Shown: piece by piece, positions 49,535-57,944 of the stretch
Layout: each line of letters starts with the position of its first letter
Position numbering within the stretch: the first letter of the stretch is position 1
Program-made: the position numbers and the translations under genes
Notes under the pieces: generated by a model
Told to the model about the DNA's origin: nothing
The model's input: the letters and a program-made list of their open reading frames with translations, nothing else
The model's database searches: none
DNA from: Amnibacterium kyonggiense
GTDB lineage: Bacteria; Actinomycetota; Actinomycetes; Actinomycetales; Microbacteriaceae
Assembly (NCBI RefSeq): GCF_004364555.1
Contig: NZ_SOAM01000004.1
Location: 124,001 to 188,000 of the forward strand
Direction: 5' to 3'
Length of the DNA: 64,000 bases

Positions 49535-50763
49535 CGAAGATCCTCCACGTGTCGTCCGCGTTCGACGTCGACTTCCCGGGCGGCATCACGAACTACGTCC
49601 GCACGCTCGCCTCGAGCCAGCTGGCCGCGGGGAACGAGGTCGCCGTGCTGGACGGCGGGGAGCACGAGACGTGGACGTCGCACCCGCTCGGCTTCATGGT
49701 CCGCGGCCACCGCGCGACGCGCGTCCAGCACTTCAGCCTGCGATCACCGGAGGACGCCGAGGTCTCCGACTCCGTGCTCGACGTCGTCCGGGAGCTCCAG
49801 CCGGATCTGGTGCACTTCCACCTGACGATCGGGGTCGGCGTCGCCTTCTACCGCCGCTTCGCCGAGCTGGGCATCCCGTACGTGATCAGCCTCCACGACT
49901 ACTTCCTCTACTGCCCGCGCATCACGATGATGGACTGGCGGAACACGGACTGCGGCGGTCCCGAGAAGCACAAGTGCGAGCGCTGCATCGGCGTGCTCGA
50001 CCAGGTCGACCTCCTCCGTCGCGGCGGTCGCAAGCTGTCTCTCCCCCTGCCCCGCATCCCGTCGAGGTCCGTCACCCGACGGAACGAGGTCATCTCGGAC
50101 TTCTTCGGCGCTGCCGCGCGGATCCTGCCCGTCGCGGCGCGCGTGGAGGAGCTCTACCGCCGCGAGTACCCGGGAGCCTCGTACACCGTCTCGCACATCG
50201 GCAGCGAGTCCGCGCTTGCGCCGCGCCTCGAGAAGACGTCGTCGGCACGGCTGCGTCTGACGGCGCTGGGGACGCTGAGCAAGTACAAGGGTGCCGAGGT
50301 CCTGGCGGCTCTCGCTCGGCGGCTGCCGAAGGACCGCGTCGAGGTCCGCTTCCACGGCAGGGTCGACGAACCGAGGTGGGGGCGGCTGGCCGAGGAGGCG
50401 GGCATCGATCTCCGCGGCCCGTACCGGCCCGACGACCTGCCGGGCATCCTCCAGGAGACCGACCTCGGGGTCATGGTGCCCGTCTGGGAGGACAACGCAC
50501 CGCAGGTCGTGATGGAGTTCCTCAACTCGGGCACGCCCGTGCTGGCGACGCGCATGGGCGGCATCCCGGATTTCGTGGACGAGCGCAACGGCTTCCTCTT
50601 CGATCACCGCTCCGAAGCCGAACTCACGGCCGCGGTCGAGTTCGCCTCGTCGCTGACGCCGGAGCGTGCTCGCGCCTGGGGCGCTTCGCTGCCGAGGCTG
50701 GCGACGCCCGCCGACCATCAGCGTGAGCTCGGTCGGATCTACGAGGAGGCGCTGACCGCCTGA
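49531..50763 (+). CDS. GT4 glycosyltransferase with a cysteine cluster
   Basis: The 410-residue enzyme starts at TTG 49531, which overlaps the preceding stop (TTGA) and has AAGGA nine bases upstream. The acceptor lobe has 'FPGGITNYVRTLASSQLAAG' and 'ISLHDYFLYCPRI', followed by a cysteine cluster 'CGGPEKHKCERC' found in a GT4 subgroup, possibly structural metal binding. The donor lobe has 'LTALGTLSKYKGAEVLAAL' and 'PVWEDNAPQVVMEFLNSGTPVLATRMGGIPD' with the E-x7-type motif. Its last 25 bases overlap the convergent ligase-like gene. Confidence 0.86.
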   Translation: MTKILHVSSAFDVDFPGGITNYVRTLASSQLAAGNEVAVLDGGEHETWTSHPLGFMVRGHRATRVQHFSLRSPEDAEVSDSVLDVVRELQPDLVHFHLTIGVGVAFYRRFAELGIPYVISLHDYFLYCPRITMMDWRNTDCGGPEKHKCERCIGVLDQVDLLRRGGRKLSLPLPRIPSRSVTRRNEVISDFFGAAARILPVAARVEELYRREYPGASYTVSHIGSESALAPRLEKTSSARLRLTALGTLSKYKGAEVLAALARRLPKDRVEVRFHGRVDEPRWGRLAEEAGIDLRGPYRPDDLPGILQETDLGVMVPVWEDNAPQVVMEFLNSGTPVLATRMGGIPDFVDERNGFLFDHRSEAELTAAVEFASSLTPERARAWGASLPRLATPADHQRELGRIYEEALTA

Positions 50764-52217
50764 TCCGAGTCGTCGGCGTCGGCGGTCGTGATCGCGGCCA
50801 GCGCCAGGCCGAGCACGATCCAGAGCTTCAGGTCGAAGTAGTACGACGTCAGCATGCCGCCGACGAGCAGCACGGTCAGCCATCCCGCCAGGAGGGGCTG
50901 CGCGGCGGCGTCGCGTCTCGCTCGCCACCACAGCACGGCGACGAGCACGACGAAGGCCAGCTCGAGGACGAGGAGCGGGACACCGCCGTCCGCCGCGGCC
51001 TGCAGCCACTCGTTGTTGGCGACGACCTGCAGACCTTGATTCGGTGCGACGTATCCGGACCGTGCCAGGGCGTCACGGAGACCGCCGGCGCCGACCCCGA
51101 GCAGGGGCGAGTCCAGATCGACCCTGAGGACCGCCTTGTAGAGGTCGAGCCGGGGCGCGTTCGACGACTGCTCATTGGGGTCGAAGACGTTGGTGGGCAG
51201 CTGCGGAGGGGCGACCTCGGTCGGTGACGAGTCACCCGCATCACCCGCATCACCCGCATCACTCGGTTCCGGTGTCGCCGACGGCTCGGCGGACACCGTG
51301 GTCGAGCTGGGCACCGAGGATGCGACGGCCTGGCCGCGCGGCAGGGCGTCGAGCACCGAGGGCACCGCGAACGACAGCGCACCGAGCACGACGGCGGCGA
51401 CGACGCCGCGCAGGAGGAGCGCACGGTGCGCCCGCCATGCGACCGCGAGCAGCAGGGCGAGGACCGGGAGCAGGAACAGCAGCGACCGTGCGTTCACCAG
51501 GGTCAGCAGGACGCCGAAGAAGCCGATCGACCACCAGCCGACCTTCATGCCGGTGAGCCTCGCGAGCGCGACGCGGCAGGCGACCACGAGCACGAGGAAG
51601 TAGGCGAAGTAGGCGGGCTCGTAGTTGAAGGCCGCGATGCGGCCGCCTTCCCCGGAGGTTCCGACACCCGTGTAGGCGATGAGCTGCGGAAGACCGGTGT
51701 AGAACGCGATGAGCTGCCACAGCCCGAACAGCCCGGCGACGACGGCACCGGCGAGGACCCAGCGGAGCGCCCAGACGACGTCCGCTCGGGAGCGGACCAC
51801 GCCGATCACGGCGAGCGCCGGGGCGACCGCCCCCGTTCCGAGCGCGACGACCTGCGCGAGACCGGCTGTGATCGGCGACACGAAGAGCGCGCGCACGGAG
51901 TACAGCACGATCATCACGATCGCGACGAGGACCAGCCAGCGGAGCGGGCCGCGTGCTCGGACCCATCCCGCCCCCCGGAGCCACCACTCCGGGATCAGCA
52001 GCAGCGCGGCGACCGTCAGGAGGACGACGGGCAGCTTCACGTTGTACGGCCCGAGCCCGATGTTCGCGAGCCGGTCCCACGACATGGTGAAGAGCCCGAG
52101 CGCGCACAGCACGCCGGCGATCGTCCGGCGGGCTCCCGCTCGGTCCTCCGCACGGACCGACGGGACACGGGCCGCGTCGCCTGCTCGCGACGTGAAGGTC
52201 CGTTGAGTCCGCTGCAA
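50739..52217 (-). CDS. O-antigen ligase/polymerase-like membrane protein C
   Basis: The 492-residue polytopic protein is the third Wzy/WaaL-like gene of the window. The conserved pre-loop segment is 'LVNARSLLFLLPVLALLLAVA'. The large extracytoplasmic loop (about 300-400) contains a Ser/Thr/Pro/Asp-rich insert with 'DAGDAGDAGD', followed by 'SPLLGVGAGGLRDAL' and 'NNEWLQAAADGGVPLLVLEL', where the His of the family is replaced by Asn-Asn-Glu. TTG 52217 is chosen because AGGAG lies seven bases upstream and the hydrophobic core follows normally. It is divergent from the next GT4 gene with only 55 bp between them. Confidence 0.82.
   Translation of the reverse strand: MQRTQRTFTSRAGDAARVPSVRAEDRAGARRTIAGVLCALGLFTMSWDRLANIGLGPYNVKLPVVLLTVAALLLIPEWWLRGAGWVRARGPLRWLVLVAIVMIVLYSVRALFVSPITAGLAQVVALGTGAVAPALAVIGVVRSRADVVWALRWVLAGAVVAGLFGLWQLIAFYTGLPQLIAYTGVGTSGEGGRIAAFNYEPAYFAYFLVLVVACRVALARLTGMKVGWWSIGFFGVLLTLVNARSLLFLLPVLALLLAVAWRAHRALLLRGVVAAVVLGALSFAVPSVLDALPRGQAVASSVPSSTTVSAEPSATPEPSDAGDAGDAGDSSPTEVAPPQLPTNVFDPNEQSSNAPRLDLYKAVLRVDLDSPLLGVGAGGLRDALARSGYVAPNQGLQVVANNEWLQAAADGGVPLLVLELAFVVLVAVLWWRARRDAAAQPLLAGWLTVLLVGGMLTSYYFDLKLWIVLGLALAAITTADADDSDQAVSASS
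51233..51266. repeat. Tandem 9-bp repeat inside the ligase-like gene
   Basis: About three and a half copies of TCACCCGCA encode the acidic 'DAGDAGDAGD' stretch in an extracytoplasmic loop. The unit is a multiple of three, so copy-number changes would keep the frame. Confidence 0.7.
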
Positions 52218-52272
52218 GCTGAGGCTCCTGCCGTGTCGTCCGCACAGATTAGGGGGGACCCGGCGACACTGG

Positions 52273-53415
52273 ATGGCGCACGAGCCCAGAAGGGGGTACA
52301 TCATCGTCGGCCTTATCGCACACGAATGGGTGGAGCCGCGCGGCGGGTCTGAACGAGTCGCCGCTGCGATCGCCGATGCGTTCCCCGGTTCGGACGTCGT
52401 CGTCCCCTGGAACAACGCCCCGAGGCGACTCGAGGGGCACGACGTCCGCGAGAGCTGGCTCGCCCGGTCCCCGTTCCGTGACCGCAAGGCCCTCGCTGCG
52501 CTCGTGTTGCCCGCCGTCTGGCGACGCGTCGTCCCGAAGCAGCGCGACTACGACTGGGTCATCGCGAGCAGCCACCTGTTCTCCCACCACATCCGGCTGC
52601 GCGGCCGCTCCTCCGGGCGACCGAAGTTCGTGTACGTCCACTCCCCTGCCCGATACATCTGGAACCCGGAGCTCGACGACCGCGGCGCATCCGCGATCGC
52701 GCGACTGGTCTCCGTGGCGCTCAAGCCGATCGATCGGCTCCGAGCGAAGGAGGCGACCTCGATCGCCGCGAACAGCGAGTACGTCCGCACGCGTGTGCAG
52801 CGCGCCTGGGGTCGGGACGCGATCGTCATCCACCCCCCGGTCGACGTCGATCGGATCGCGGAGGAGCAGGACTGGGCCGTTCGACTCGGGGCGGATGAGC
52901 GATCGGTGCTCGACGGCCTGCCCGGGCGCTTCGTGCTCGGCGCCTCTCGCTTCGTGTCCTACAAGCGGCTGGATGTGGTGATCCGCGCGGGTGAAGCGGC
53001 GGGGCTCCCCGTCGTCCTCGCCGGGAGCGGCCCCGACCGCACGATGCTCGAAGCGATGGCGACGCACGCCGCCGTGCCCGTGATGCTGGTCGACGACCCG
53101 AGCGACGCGATGCTGTACGCGCTGTACCAGCGAGCCGATGTCTTCGTCTTCCCGCCCGTCGAGGACTTCGGAATGATGCCCGTCGAGGCGATGGCGGCGG
53201 GAACCCCCGTCGTCGCCAACGCGATCGGCGGTGCTCGCGAGTCCGTCCGCCCCGGCTTGAGCGGCGTCCTGCTCGACGACTTCGAGCCGCAGAGCCTCGC
53301 CCGCGCGGTGGAGGAAGCGCTGACCCTCGACCGCGAACGGATCCGCGAGCACGCGATGAGCTTCTCGGTGGAGGCCTTCCAGGCGAGGGTGCACGCGTGG
53401 GTCGACGCCGCATGA
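52273..53415 (+). CDS. GT4 glycosyltransferase (mannosyltransferase WbaZ-like)
   Basis: The 380-residue enzyme opens with 'LIAHEWVEPRGGSERVAAAIADAFPGSDV' and contains 'YVHSPARYIWNPELDD', the H-x-P-x-R-Y-x-W block typical of WbaZ-like transferases that use GDP-mannose. 'ANSEYVRTRVQRAWGRDAIVIHPPVDVDR', 'FVLGASRFVSYKRLDVVIRAGEAAG' and 'PVEDFGMMPVEAMAAGTPVVA' (E-x7-E) complete the GT-B pattern. Donor preference for GDP-mannose is inference from the subgroup, and agrees with manA being encoded nearby. Confidence 0.87.
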   Translation: MAHEPRRGYIIVGLIAHEWVEPRGGSERVAAAIADAFPGSDVVVPWNNAPRRLEGHDVRESWLARSPFRDRKALAALVLPAVWRRVVPKQRDYDWVIASSHLFSHHIRLRGRSSGRPKFVYVHSPARYIWNPELDDRGASAIARLVSVALKPIDRLRAKEATSIAANSEYVRTRVQRAWGRDAIVIHPPVDVDRIAEEQDWAVRLGADERSVLDGLPGRFVLGASRFVSYKRLDVVIRAGEAAGLPVVLAGSGPDRTMLEAMATHAAVPVMLVDDPSDAMLYALYQRADVFVFPPVEDFGMMPVEAMAAGTPVVANAIGGARESVRPGLSGVLLDDFEPQSLARAVEEALTLDRERIREHAMSFSVEAFQARVHAWVDAA

Positions 53416-53428
53416 GCCGGAGCGCCTG

Positions 53429-54397
53429 ATGGTGCTGCTGGTCGACGATCGCTGGACCGGATCGCACGGCATCGCCCGGTTCGCGGGCGAGGTCGTCCCG
53501 CGGATGCGGGTGCCGCACCGGGCCCTGACCGGACCTGTGGACCCGCTGTCTCCGCTCGACGTGCTCAACCCGGGTCGTCTGCGTCTGTCGGGCAGGGACA
53601 TCGTCTACTCCCCCGGCTTCAACGCCGGCCTCAGCAGGGCTCGTCAGGTCCTGACGCTGCACGACCTCATCCACCTCGACGACCCTGACGAGCGTTCGAC
53701 CGCGAAACGCCTCTACTACGAGCGCCTCGTCCGACCCGCGGTGAGACGAGCAGGTCTCGTCATCACGGTCTCGCCCACCTCGGCGCGCTCGATCCGCACC
53801 TGGATCGATCGGGACGACGTGCGCGTCGTCGACGTCGGGAACGGGTGTTCGGACATCTTCCTCGAGGCCGCGGTCACGCTCCCCCCGGATGACGCGACGT
53901 TCGCCTATGTGGGCAACCTGAAGCCGCACAAGAACCCGCGCGTCGTCTTCGCCGCGCTCGCGCAGGTCACCGGAGCACGGCTCACGGTCGTGAGCAGGGA
54001 CTCCCAGGCGGTGCAGGAGTTGGCGGCGGAGTTCGGCGTGACCGATCGTGTCCGCGCCGTCAGCGACTGCACGGACCAGGAGCTGCGCGACGTCTACGCG
54101 AGCAGCAGGGCCCTCCTGATGCCGTCCCTCAGCGAAGGCTTCGGCCTGCCGGCCGTCGAGTCCATCGCCGTCGGTCGTCCAGTCGTCCACTGGGCCGGGT
54201 GCGAGGCGGTCGCCCAGGTGGTCGGCCCCCACGGGGCCGCCGTGCAGGACGCGCACGACCCCTCCGCCTGGGCTGACACGATGCGGGCCGTCATCGACGA
54301 CCGGACCGGACATCCGCTCCCGGACGCCGCGTGGCGGCACCGGCACTCCTGGGACGCCGTCGCCGGAAGGGTGGACGCTGCTCTGACCTCGTTCTGA
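53429..54397 (+). CDS. GT4 glycosyltransferase, short form
   Basis: The 322-residue enzyme has a compact acceptor lobe ('VLLVDDRWTGSHGIARFAGEVV'), 'LTLHDLIHLDDP', 'VITVSPTSARSIRTWI', 'FAYVGNLKPHKNPRVVFAAL' and 'MPSLSEGFGLPAVESIAVGRPVV'. ATG 53429 has GGAG about seven bases upstream and lies 13 bp after the preceding gene, so the two are co-transcribed. Several early residues ('TGHGIAR' type) match transferases that extend mannose- or rhamnose-containing chains, but the sugar is not certain. Confidence 0.86.
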   Translation: MVLLVDDRWTGSHGIARFAGEVVPRMRVPHRALTGPVDPLSPLDVLNPGRLRLSGRDIVYSPGFNAGLSRARQVLTLHDLIHLDDPDERSTAKRLYYERLVRPAVRRAGLVITVSPTSARSIRTWIDRDDVRVVDVGNGCSDIFLEAAVTLPPDDATFAYVGNLKPHKNPRVVFAALAQVTGARLTVVSRDSQAVQELAAEFGVTDRVRAVSDCTDQELRDVYASSRALLMPSLSEGFGLPAVESIAVGRPVVHWAGCEAVAQVVGPHGAAVQDAHDPSAWADTMRAVIDDRTGHPLPDAAWRHRHSWDAVAGRVDAALTSF

Positions 54398-54473
54398 GCC
54401 GCCGGTCGGAGGTCGGCAGCACACGACCGCGGCGCGCCGCCCATCGCCTGGGGTCGCGGCCGTCAGCGACGGG

Positions 54474-56009
54474 TCAGCGCGCTCCCTGCGACTGCAGCAC
54501 CGTCTTGACCGTCCAGAGCAGGATGACGAAATCGTCGAAGAGCGACCAGTTCTCCGCGTAGTAGAGGTCGAGGCGGATCGTGTCCTCCCACGACAGGTCA
54601 CTGCGGCCGCTCACCTGCCACAAGCCGGTGATCCCCGGCTTGACCAGCAGCCGTCGGCCCGCCGCGTTGTCGTACAGCGCGACCTCCTCGGCCCGCTGCG
54701 GGCGCGGCCCCACGATGCTCATGTCGCCGCGGACGACGTTGAAGAACTGGGGCAGCTCGTCGAGGGAGTACTTGCGGATGAAGGCGCCGAATCGCGTGAT
54801 GCGCGGGTCGTTCTCGACCTTGAACAGCGGCTTGTCGTCGGTGCCCTGCTCTCGGAGGAGCTCGGCGAGCTCGGCATCGGCGCCGATGCGCATCGAGCGG
54901 AACTTGTAGACGTCGAACGCCTTGCCGTTCAGACCGATCCGCTGCTGCCGGAAGAGCACCGGGCCGGGGGACGTGAGCTTCACCCCGATCGCGGTCGCGA
55001 TCATGAGCGGCGACGTGACGACGATCGCGAGCCAGGCCAGTCCGAAGTCGAGCACGGACTTCGCGATCTTCTTGCCACCGTCGTACGACGGCGAGTCGAC
55101 GTACATCAGGGGCAGGCCGCCGACCGGGCGCGTATGGATCCGGGTCCCCGCGACCTCCGTGATCGCCGGCGCCACCATCAGGTCCACGCCGGTCGATTCG
55201 AGCCGCCACCCGATGCGGCGCACCGCCTCCGGCGGCAGCTCCTCCGAGCCGGCGAGCGCCACGGCGTGGACGCGGAGGCGACGGGCGATGACGCCGACGT
55301 CCTCGAACGAGCCGAGGCGCTCGACCGGGACGTCCGCGCCGTCCTTGATCCGCTTCGGGAGGCAGGCCCCGACGATCTCGAAGCCGAGATACTTCCGCCG
55401 GGTGAACTCCTCGTACAGGTGCTCGACCGAACTCGGCGCTCCGACGAGCAGGACGCGGATGAGGTAGCGGCCGCTGCGGCGCTGCCGACGGAGCCATTGG
55501 CGCCAGGCCCACCGCGAACCGATCAGCAGCGCGACGCCCGCCGGGAACGCCGTCACGATGTAGCCCCGAGCAGGGTTGAACTGCAGCAGCAGCGCCACGA
55601 TCGCGAGCAGGCCGAAGAGCCGGAAGCTGGCTCCCGCCACTCGGCTGTACTCGGCGAAGCCCGAGCCGATGACGCGAGGGCTCCGCGTCCCGAACAGCTT
55701 GAGGAAGGCCATCCACAGCACGAAGAGCACCACGCTGGCGAGCGAGTACGGGACGCTCACCGGCATCGTCGTCGCGATGTAGGTCGGCGACGTCTCCGCT
55801 CCGAGCCAGATCACCTGCGTGCCGGCGAGGGTCAGGGCCAGCAGGATCGCGTCCGAGGCGATGAGCCTGCGCTGGAACGCCTTCTCCCACGTCGGGTTCG
55901 TCCGACGGATCGGGAGACCGATCGGCTGCTCGTCCCGCAGGCGCCGGCCCGCGCGGGGACGGGGCGTCTCGCCGGTCAGTCGCGGTCGTTCCGTGGTCAC
56001 TGCCACCAT
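54474..56009 (-). CDS. Polyprenyl-phosphate sugar-1-phosphate transferase (initiating enzyme, WbaP/CpsE-like)
   Basis: The 511-residue protein starts glycan assembly by moving a hexose-1-phosphate from a nucleotide sugar onto undecaprenyl phosphate. About four N-terminal TM segments and a central CoA-binding-like domain ('VLLVGAPSSVEHLYEEF') precede the re-entrant helix and catalytic domain from about residue 310. Marks there are 'PGPVLFRQQRIGLNGKAFDVYKFRSMR', 'KYSLDELPQFFNVVRGDMSIVGPRPQ' and 'PGITGLWQVSGRSDLSWED'. ATG 56009 and GTG 56006 are alternative starts directly after a GGGGGA stretch. It is the only initiating transferase in the window, although two flippase genes are present. Confidence 0.93.
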   Translation of the reverse strand: MVAVTTERPRLTGETPRPRAGRRLRDEQPIGLPIRRTNPTWEKAFQRRLIASDAILLALTLAGTQVIWLGAETSPTYIATTMPVSVPYSLASVVLFVLWMAFLKLFGTRSPRVIGSGFAEYSRVAGASFRLFGLLAIVALLLQFNPARGYIVTAFPAGVALLIGSRWAWRQWLRRQRRSGRYLIRVLLVGAPSSVEHLYEEFTRRKYLGFEIVGACLPKRIKDGADVPVERLGSFEDVGVIARRLRVHAVALAGSEELPPEAVRRIGWRLESTGVDLMVAPAITEVAGTRIHTRPVGGLPLMYVDSPSYDGGKKIAKSVLDFGLAWLAIVVTSPLMIATAIGVKLTSPGPVLFRQQRIGLNGKAFDVYKFRSMRIGADAELAELLREQGTDDKPLFKVENDPRITRFGAFIRKYSLDELPQFFNVVRGDMSIVGPRPQRAEEVALYDNAAGRRLLVKPGITGLWQVSGRSDLSWEDTIRLDLYYAENWSLFDDFVILLWTVKTVLQSQGAR

Positions 56010-56048
56010 TTCCCCCAGGTCGAGCAGACGTGCTGGTCGACATAGGTT

Positions 56049-56555
56049 CTATTTCGGAACGGGTAACCCGTTCGAGGCACGCCGACCTTCGAGCACATCG
56101 CGAATGACCAATGTGTCTCTGTGGAGGATCAGCATCCTCACGGCGACGGCCAGGATGCAGCCGACGACCGCGCCGATGGAGTTCGCGAGGACGTCCGCGA
56201 GGCTCGAGACCCGTCCGGGCAGGAAGAGCCCCTGCGCCGTCTCGACCGCTGCCGAGAGCAGGGCCCCGCAGACGATGGCGAGGAACCAGAACCGATAGGG
56301 GAAGAGGATTCCCAGCAGGAACCCGACGGGCACGAAGAAAACCACGTTCGCGGCGGACTCGACGAAGCCGTAGTCCACGAAGGTGGGCACGCCCTTCGAC
56401 CACAGCTTCTGGAGCAGACGATCGATGTAGGGGTCCAGGCCGTTGTCGACCGTGGTCGGCCACAACGTCACCAGCAGCACGAAGACGATGTAGACGACGG
56501 TCAGAACGGTCACGAACCGCACGCGGAACGCGCCGGCGTGCGTTGCTCGGCCCAT
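56049..56555 (-). CDS. VanZ-like membrane protein
   Basis: The 168-residue protein has TM1 'VTVLTVVYIVFVLLVTLWP', then 'FVESAANVVFFVPVGFLLGILFPYRFW', 'LLSAAVETAQGLFLPGRVSSLADVLANSIGAVVGCILA', the VanZ hallmark with E-T-A-Q and R-x-x-S-x-x-D-V-x-x-N. It is much closer to the VanZ consensus than the gene at 5814-6227. Function in the polysaccharide locus is unknown. ATG 56555 is preferred; ATG 56570 is also in frame. It is upstream of the initiating transferase on the same strand and divergent from the next operon. Confidence 0.85.
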   Translation of the reverse strand: MGRATHAGAFRVRFVTVLTVVYIVFVLLVTLWPTTVDNGLDPYIDRLLQKLWSKGVPTFVDYGFVESAANVVFFVPVGFLLGILFPYRFWFLAIVCGALLSAAVETAQGLFLPGRVSSLADVLANSIGAVVGCILAVAVRMLILHRDTLVIRDVLEGRRASNGLPVPK

Positions 56556-56595
56556 GCTGCATGGTCCCATGGACCGACGTCGGCGCGTCAGCGCT

Positions 56596-56612
56596 CCCCC
56601 GCGAACGGGGGG
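56596..56612 (+). promoter_or_regulatory. CCCCCG-CGAA-CGGGGG hairpin or operator at the head of the decoration operon
   Basis: A perfect 6-bp inverted repeat with a 4-nt loop ends 15 bp before ATG 56628, followed by GTGTCACGG. Its position in the ribosome-binding region suggests either a repressor site or a translational hairpin. A shorter relative, CCCCCGAACGGG, lies at 59372-59383 before the FAD enzyme gene. Confidence 0.4.
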
Positions 56613-56627
56613 TGTCACGGTGCTGCC

Positions 56628-57944
56628 ATGACGCGTCGCAGGACCATCCAGGCGGTGCTCGCCCTCGTCGCGCTCGGGTTCGCACTCATCCCCGTCTTTC
56701 AGGCGAACATTCTCGCGCCGGGCGACACCTACTACTTCACGAACTGGGACCGGCACTCACAGGCGCTCGTGCTCTCGAAGATCGAGCAGGACACGACCGG
56801 CGAGGGGTCGTCGAGGTTCGGCCTGGTCGCCGCGAATCCGGATCCCGACGCGCCCTACTCGACGTTCGACGGCCTGCGAGGAGGAGCGGTGCCGGCGAGC
56901 ACGAGCTACTCGCCCTACGCCAGCTCGCTCGGGCTGCAGGGTTGGGCGTTCGAAGGCCTCTACCGAGCCGGGTGCTCGACGCTCAACTGCCTGAACACCG
57001 TCGAATCGGGGGTCTTCAGCCTGGTGCTCGTGCTGTTCACGACGTTGCTCGCGCTCGCCGTGCGGCGATCGTTCGGCATCGTCGTCCTGCTCTCGTCGCT
57101 GGTCTCGCCGTGGGTGGTCTCGTCGGCGCACAACCTCTACTGGGTTCCGTGGACCTGGTTGCTCCCGGCGTGCGCGGCGGCCGGAGTCGTCCTCGCGCGG
57201 ACGCGACGCCAGCGGATCGTCTGGATCGTCATGGCCGGTGCCGCAACGGCCCTCAAGTCGACGACCGGCTACGAGTACCTCTCGACGACGACCCTGCTGG
57301 CCGCATCGATCCCGGTCCTCGCCATGCTCCTCGGGCGCCCCGTCGACCGGCGGACCGCGTTCCGACGGAGCGCCGCGGTGTTCGCGTCGTGCGTCGCCGG
57401 CTTCCTCGTCGTCCTGATCGTGCACATCCTCGTGACGGGTCAGGGCTCGTTCGTCGCCGGCGCCGACTTCGTCGTGCACGATGCGCTCCGACGCACGCAC
57501 GGCTCCGCGGCGCTCGACTCCGACCCGCTCGTCAACGCCTCCCTGAAGGCGAGTCTCGGGGCCGTGCTCACCCGCTACATCGTCGGCTGGAGCACTGCGC
57601 TGTTCGCCGTCGGGATCGGCGGCCCGTACCCGTCGCTGTCCATCGGCACGGGCGGGTTCTGGGGGCTGAGCGTGCTGGCGGTCGGTGCGGTCGTCCTGCA
57701 GCTCGTCCGGGAACCGGTCCGGGGACGACGCGACCTGGCCGTGCTGGTGGCCGGCGTCGCCCCGGCGCTCAGCTGGTTCGTGCTGGCCAAGTCCCACTCG
57801 TTCACCGAGACCAACGAGAACTACGTGCTCTGGTACCTGATCTGCATACCGACCCTCGTCTGGCTGCTGGGTTCGGCAGTCCTCCGGTGGCTGCGGCCAC
57901 CGGAGGCAGAGCCGGAGCGCCTCGGCGCGGCGGCGTCACGATGA
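56628..57944 (+). CDS. Polytopic membrane protein A of the decoration operon (possible GT-C type)
   Basis: The 438-residue protein has about ten TM segments. TM1 is followed at once by an extracytoplasmic 'APGDTYYFTNWDRHSQALVL' with acidic residues in the first loop, the place where GT-C polyprenol-dependent transferases keep their catalytic Asp. Other marks are 'STLNCLNTVESG' (two Cys), 'SPWVVSSAHNLYWVPWTWLLP' and 'KSHSFTETNENYVLWYL'. The family is not recognised by name; GT-C activity is inference from topology and neighbours. Its stop overlaps the paralogue's start (ATGA). Confidence 0.75.
   Translation: MTRRRTIQAVLALVALGFALIPVFQANILAPGDTYYFTNWDRHSQALVLSKIEQDTTGEGSSRFGLVAANPDPDAPYSTFDGLRGGAVPASTSYSPYASSLGLQGWAFEGLYRAGCSTLNCLNTVESGVFSLVLVLFTTLLALAVRRSFGIVVLLSSLVSPWVVSSAHNLYWVPWTWLLPACAAAGVVLARTRRQRIVWIVMAGAATALKSTTGYEYLSTTTLLAASIPVLAMLLGRPVDRRTAFRRSAAVFASCVAGFLVVLIVHILVTGQGSFVAGADFVVHDALRRTHGSAALDSDPLVNASLKASLGAVLTRYIVGWSTALFAVGIGGPYPSLSIGTGGFWGLSVLAVGAVVLQLVREPVRGRRDLAVLVAGVAPALSWFVLAKSHSFTETNENYVLWYLICIPTLVWLLGSAVLRWLRPPEAEPERLGAAASR

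Noticed and set aside
51224-51270. CRISPR-like array at the 9-bp repeats
   Set aside because: The units are contiguous, only 9 bp, have no spacers and lie inside a coding region; no cas gene is present.
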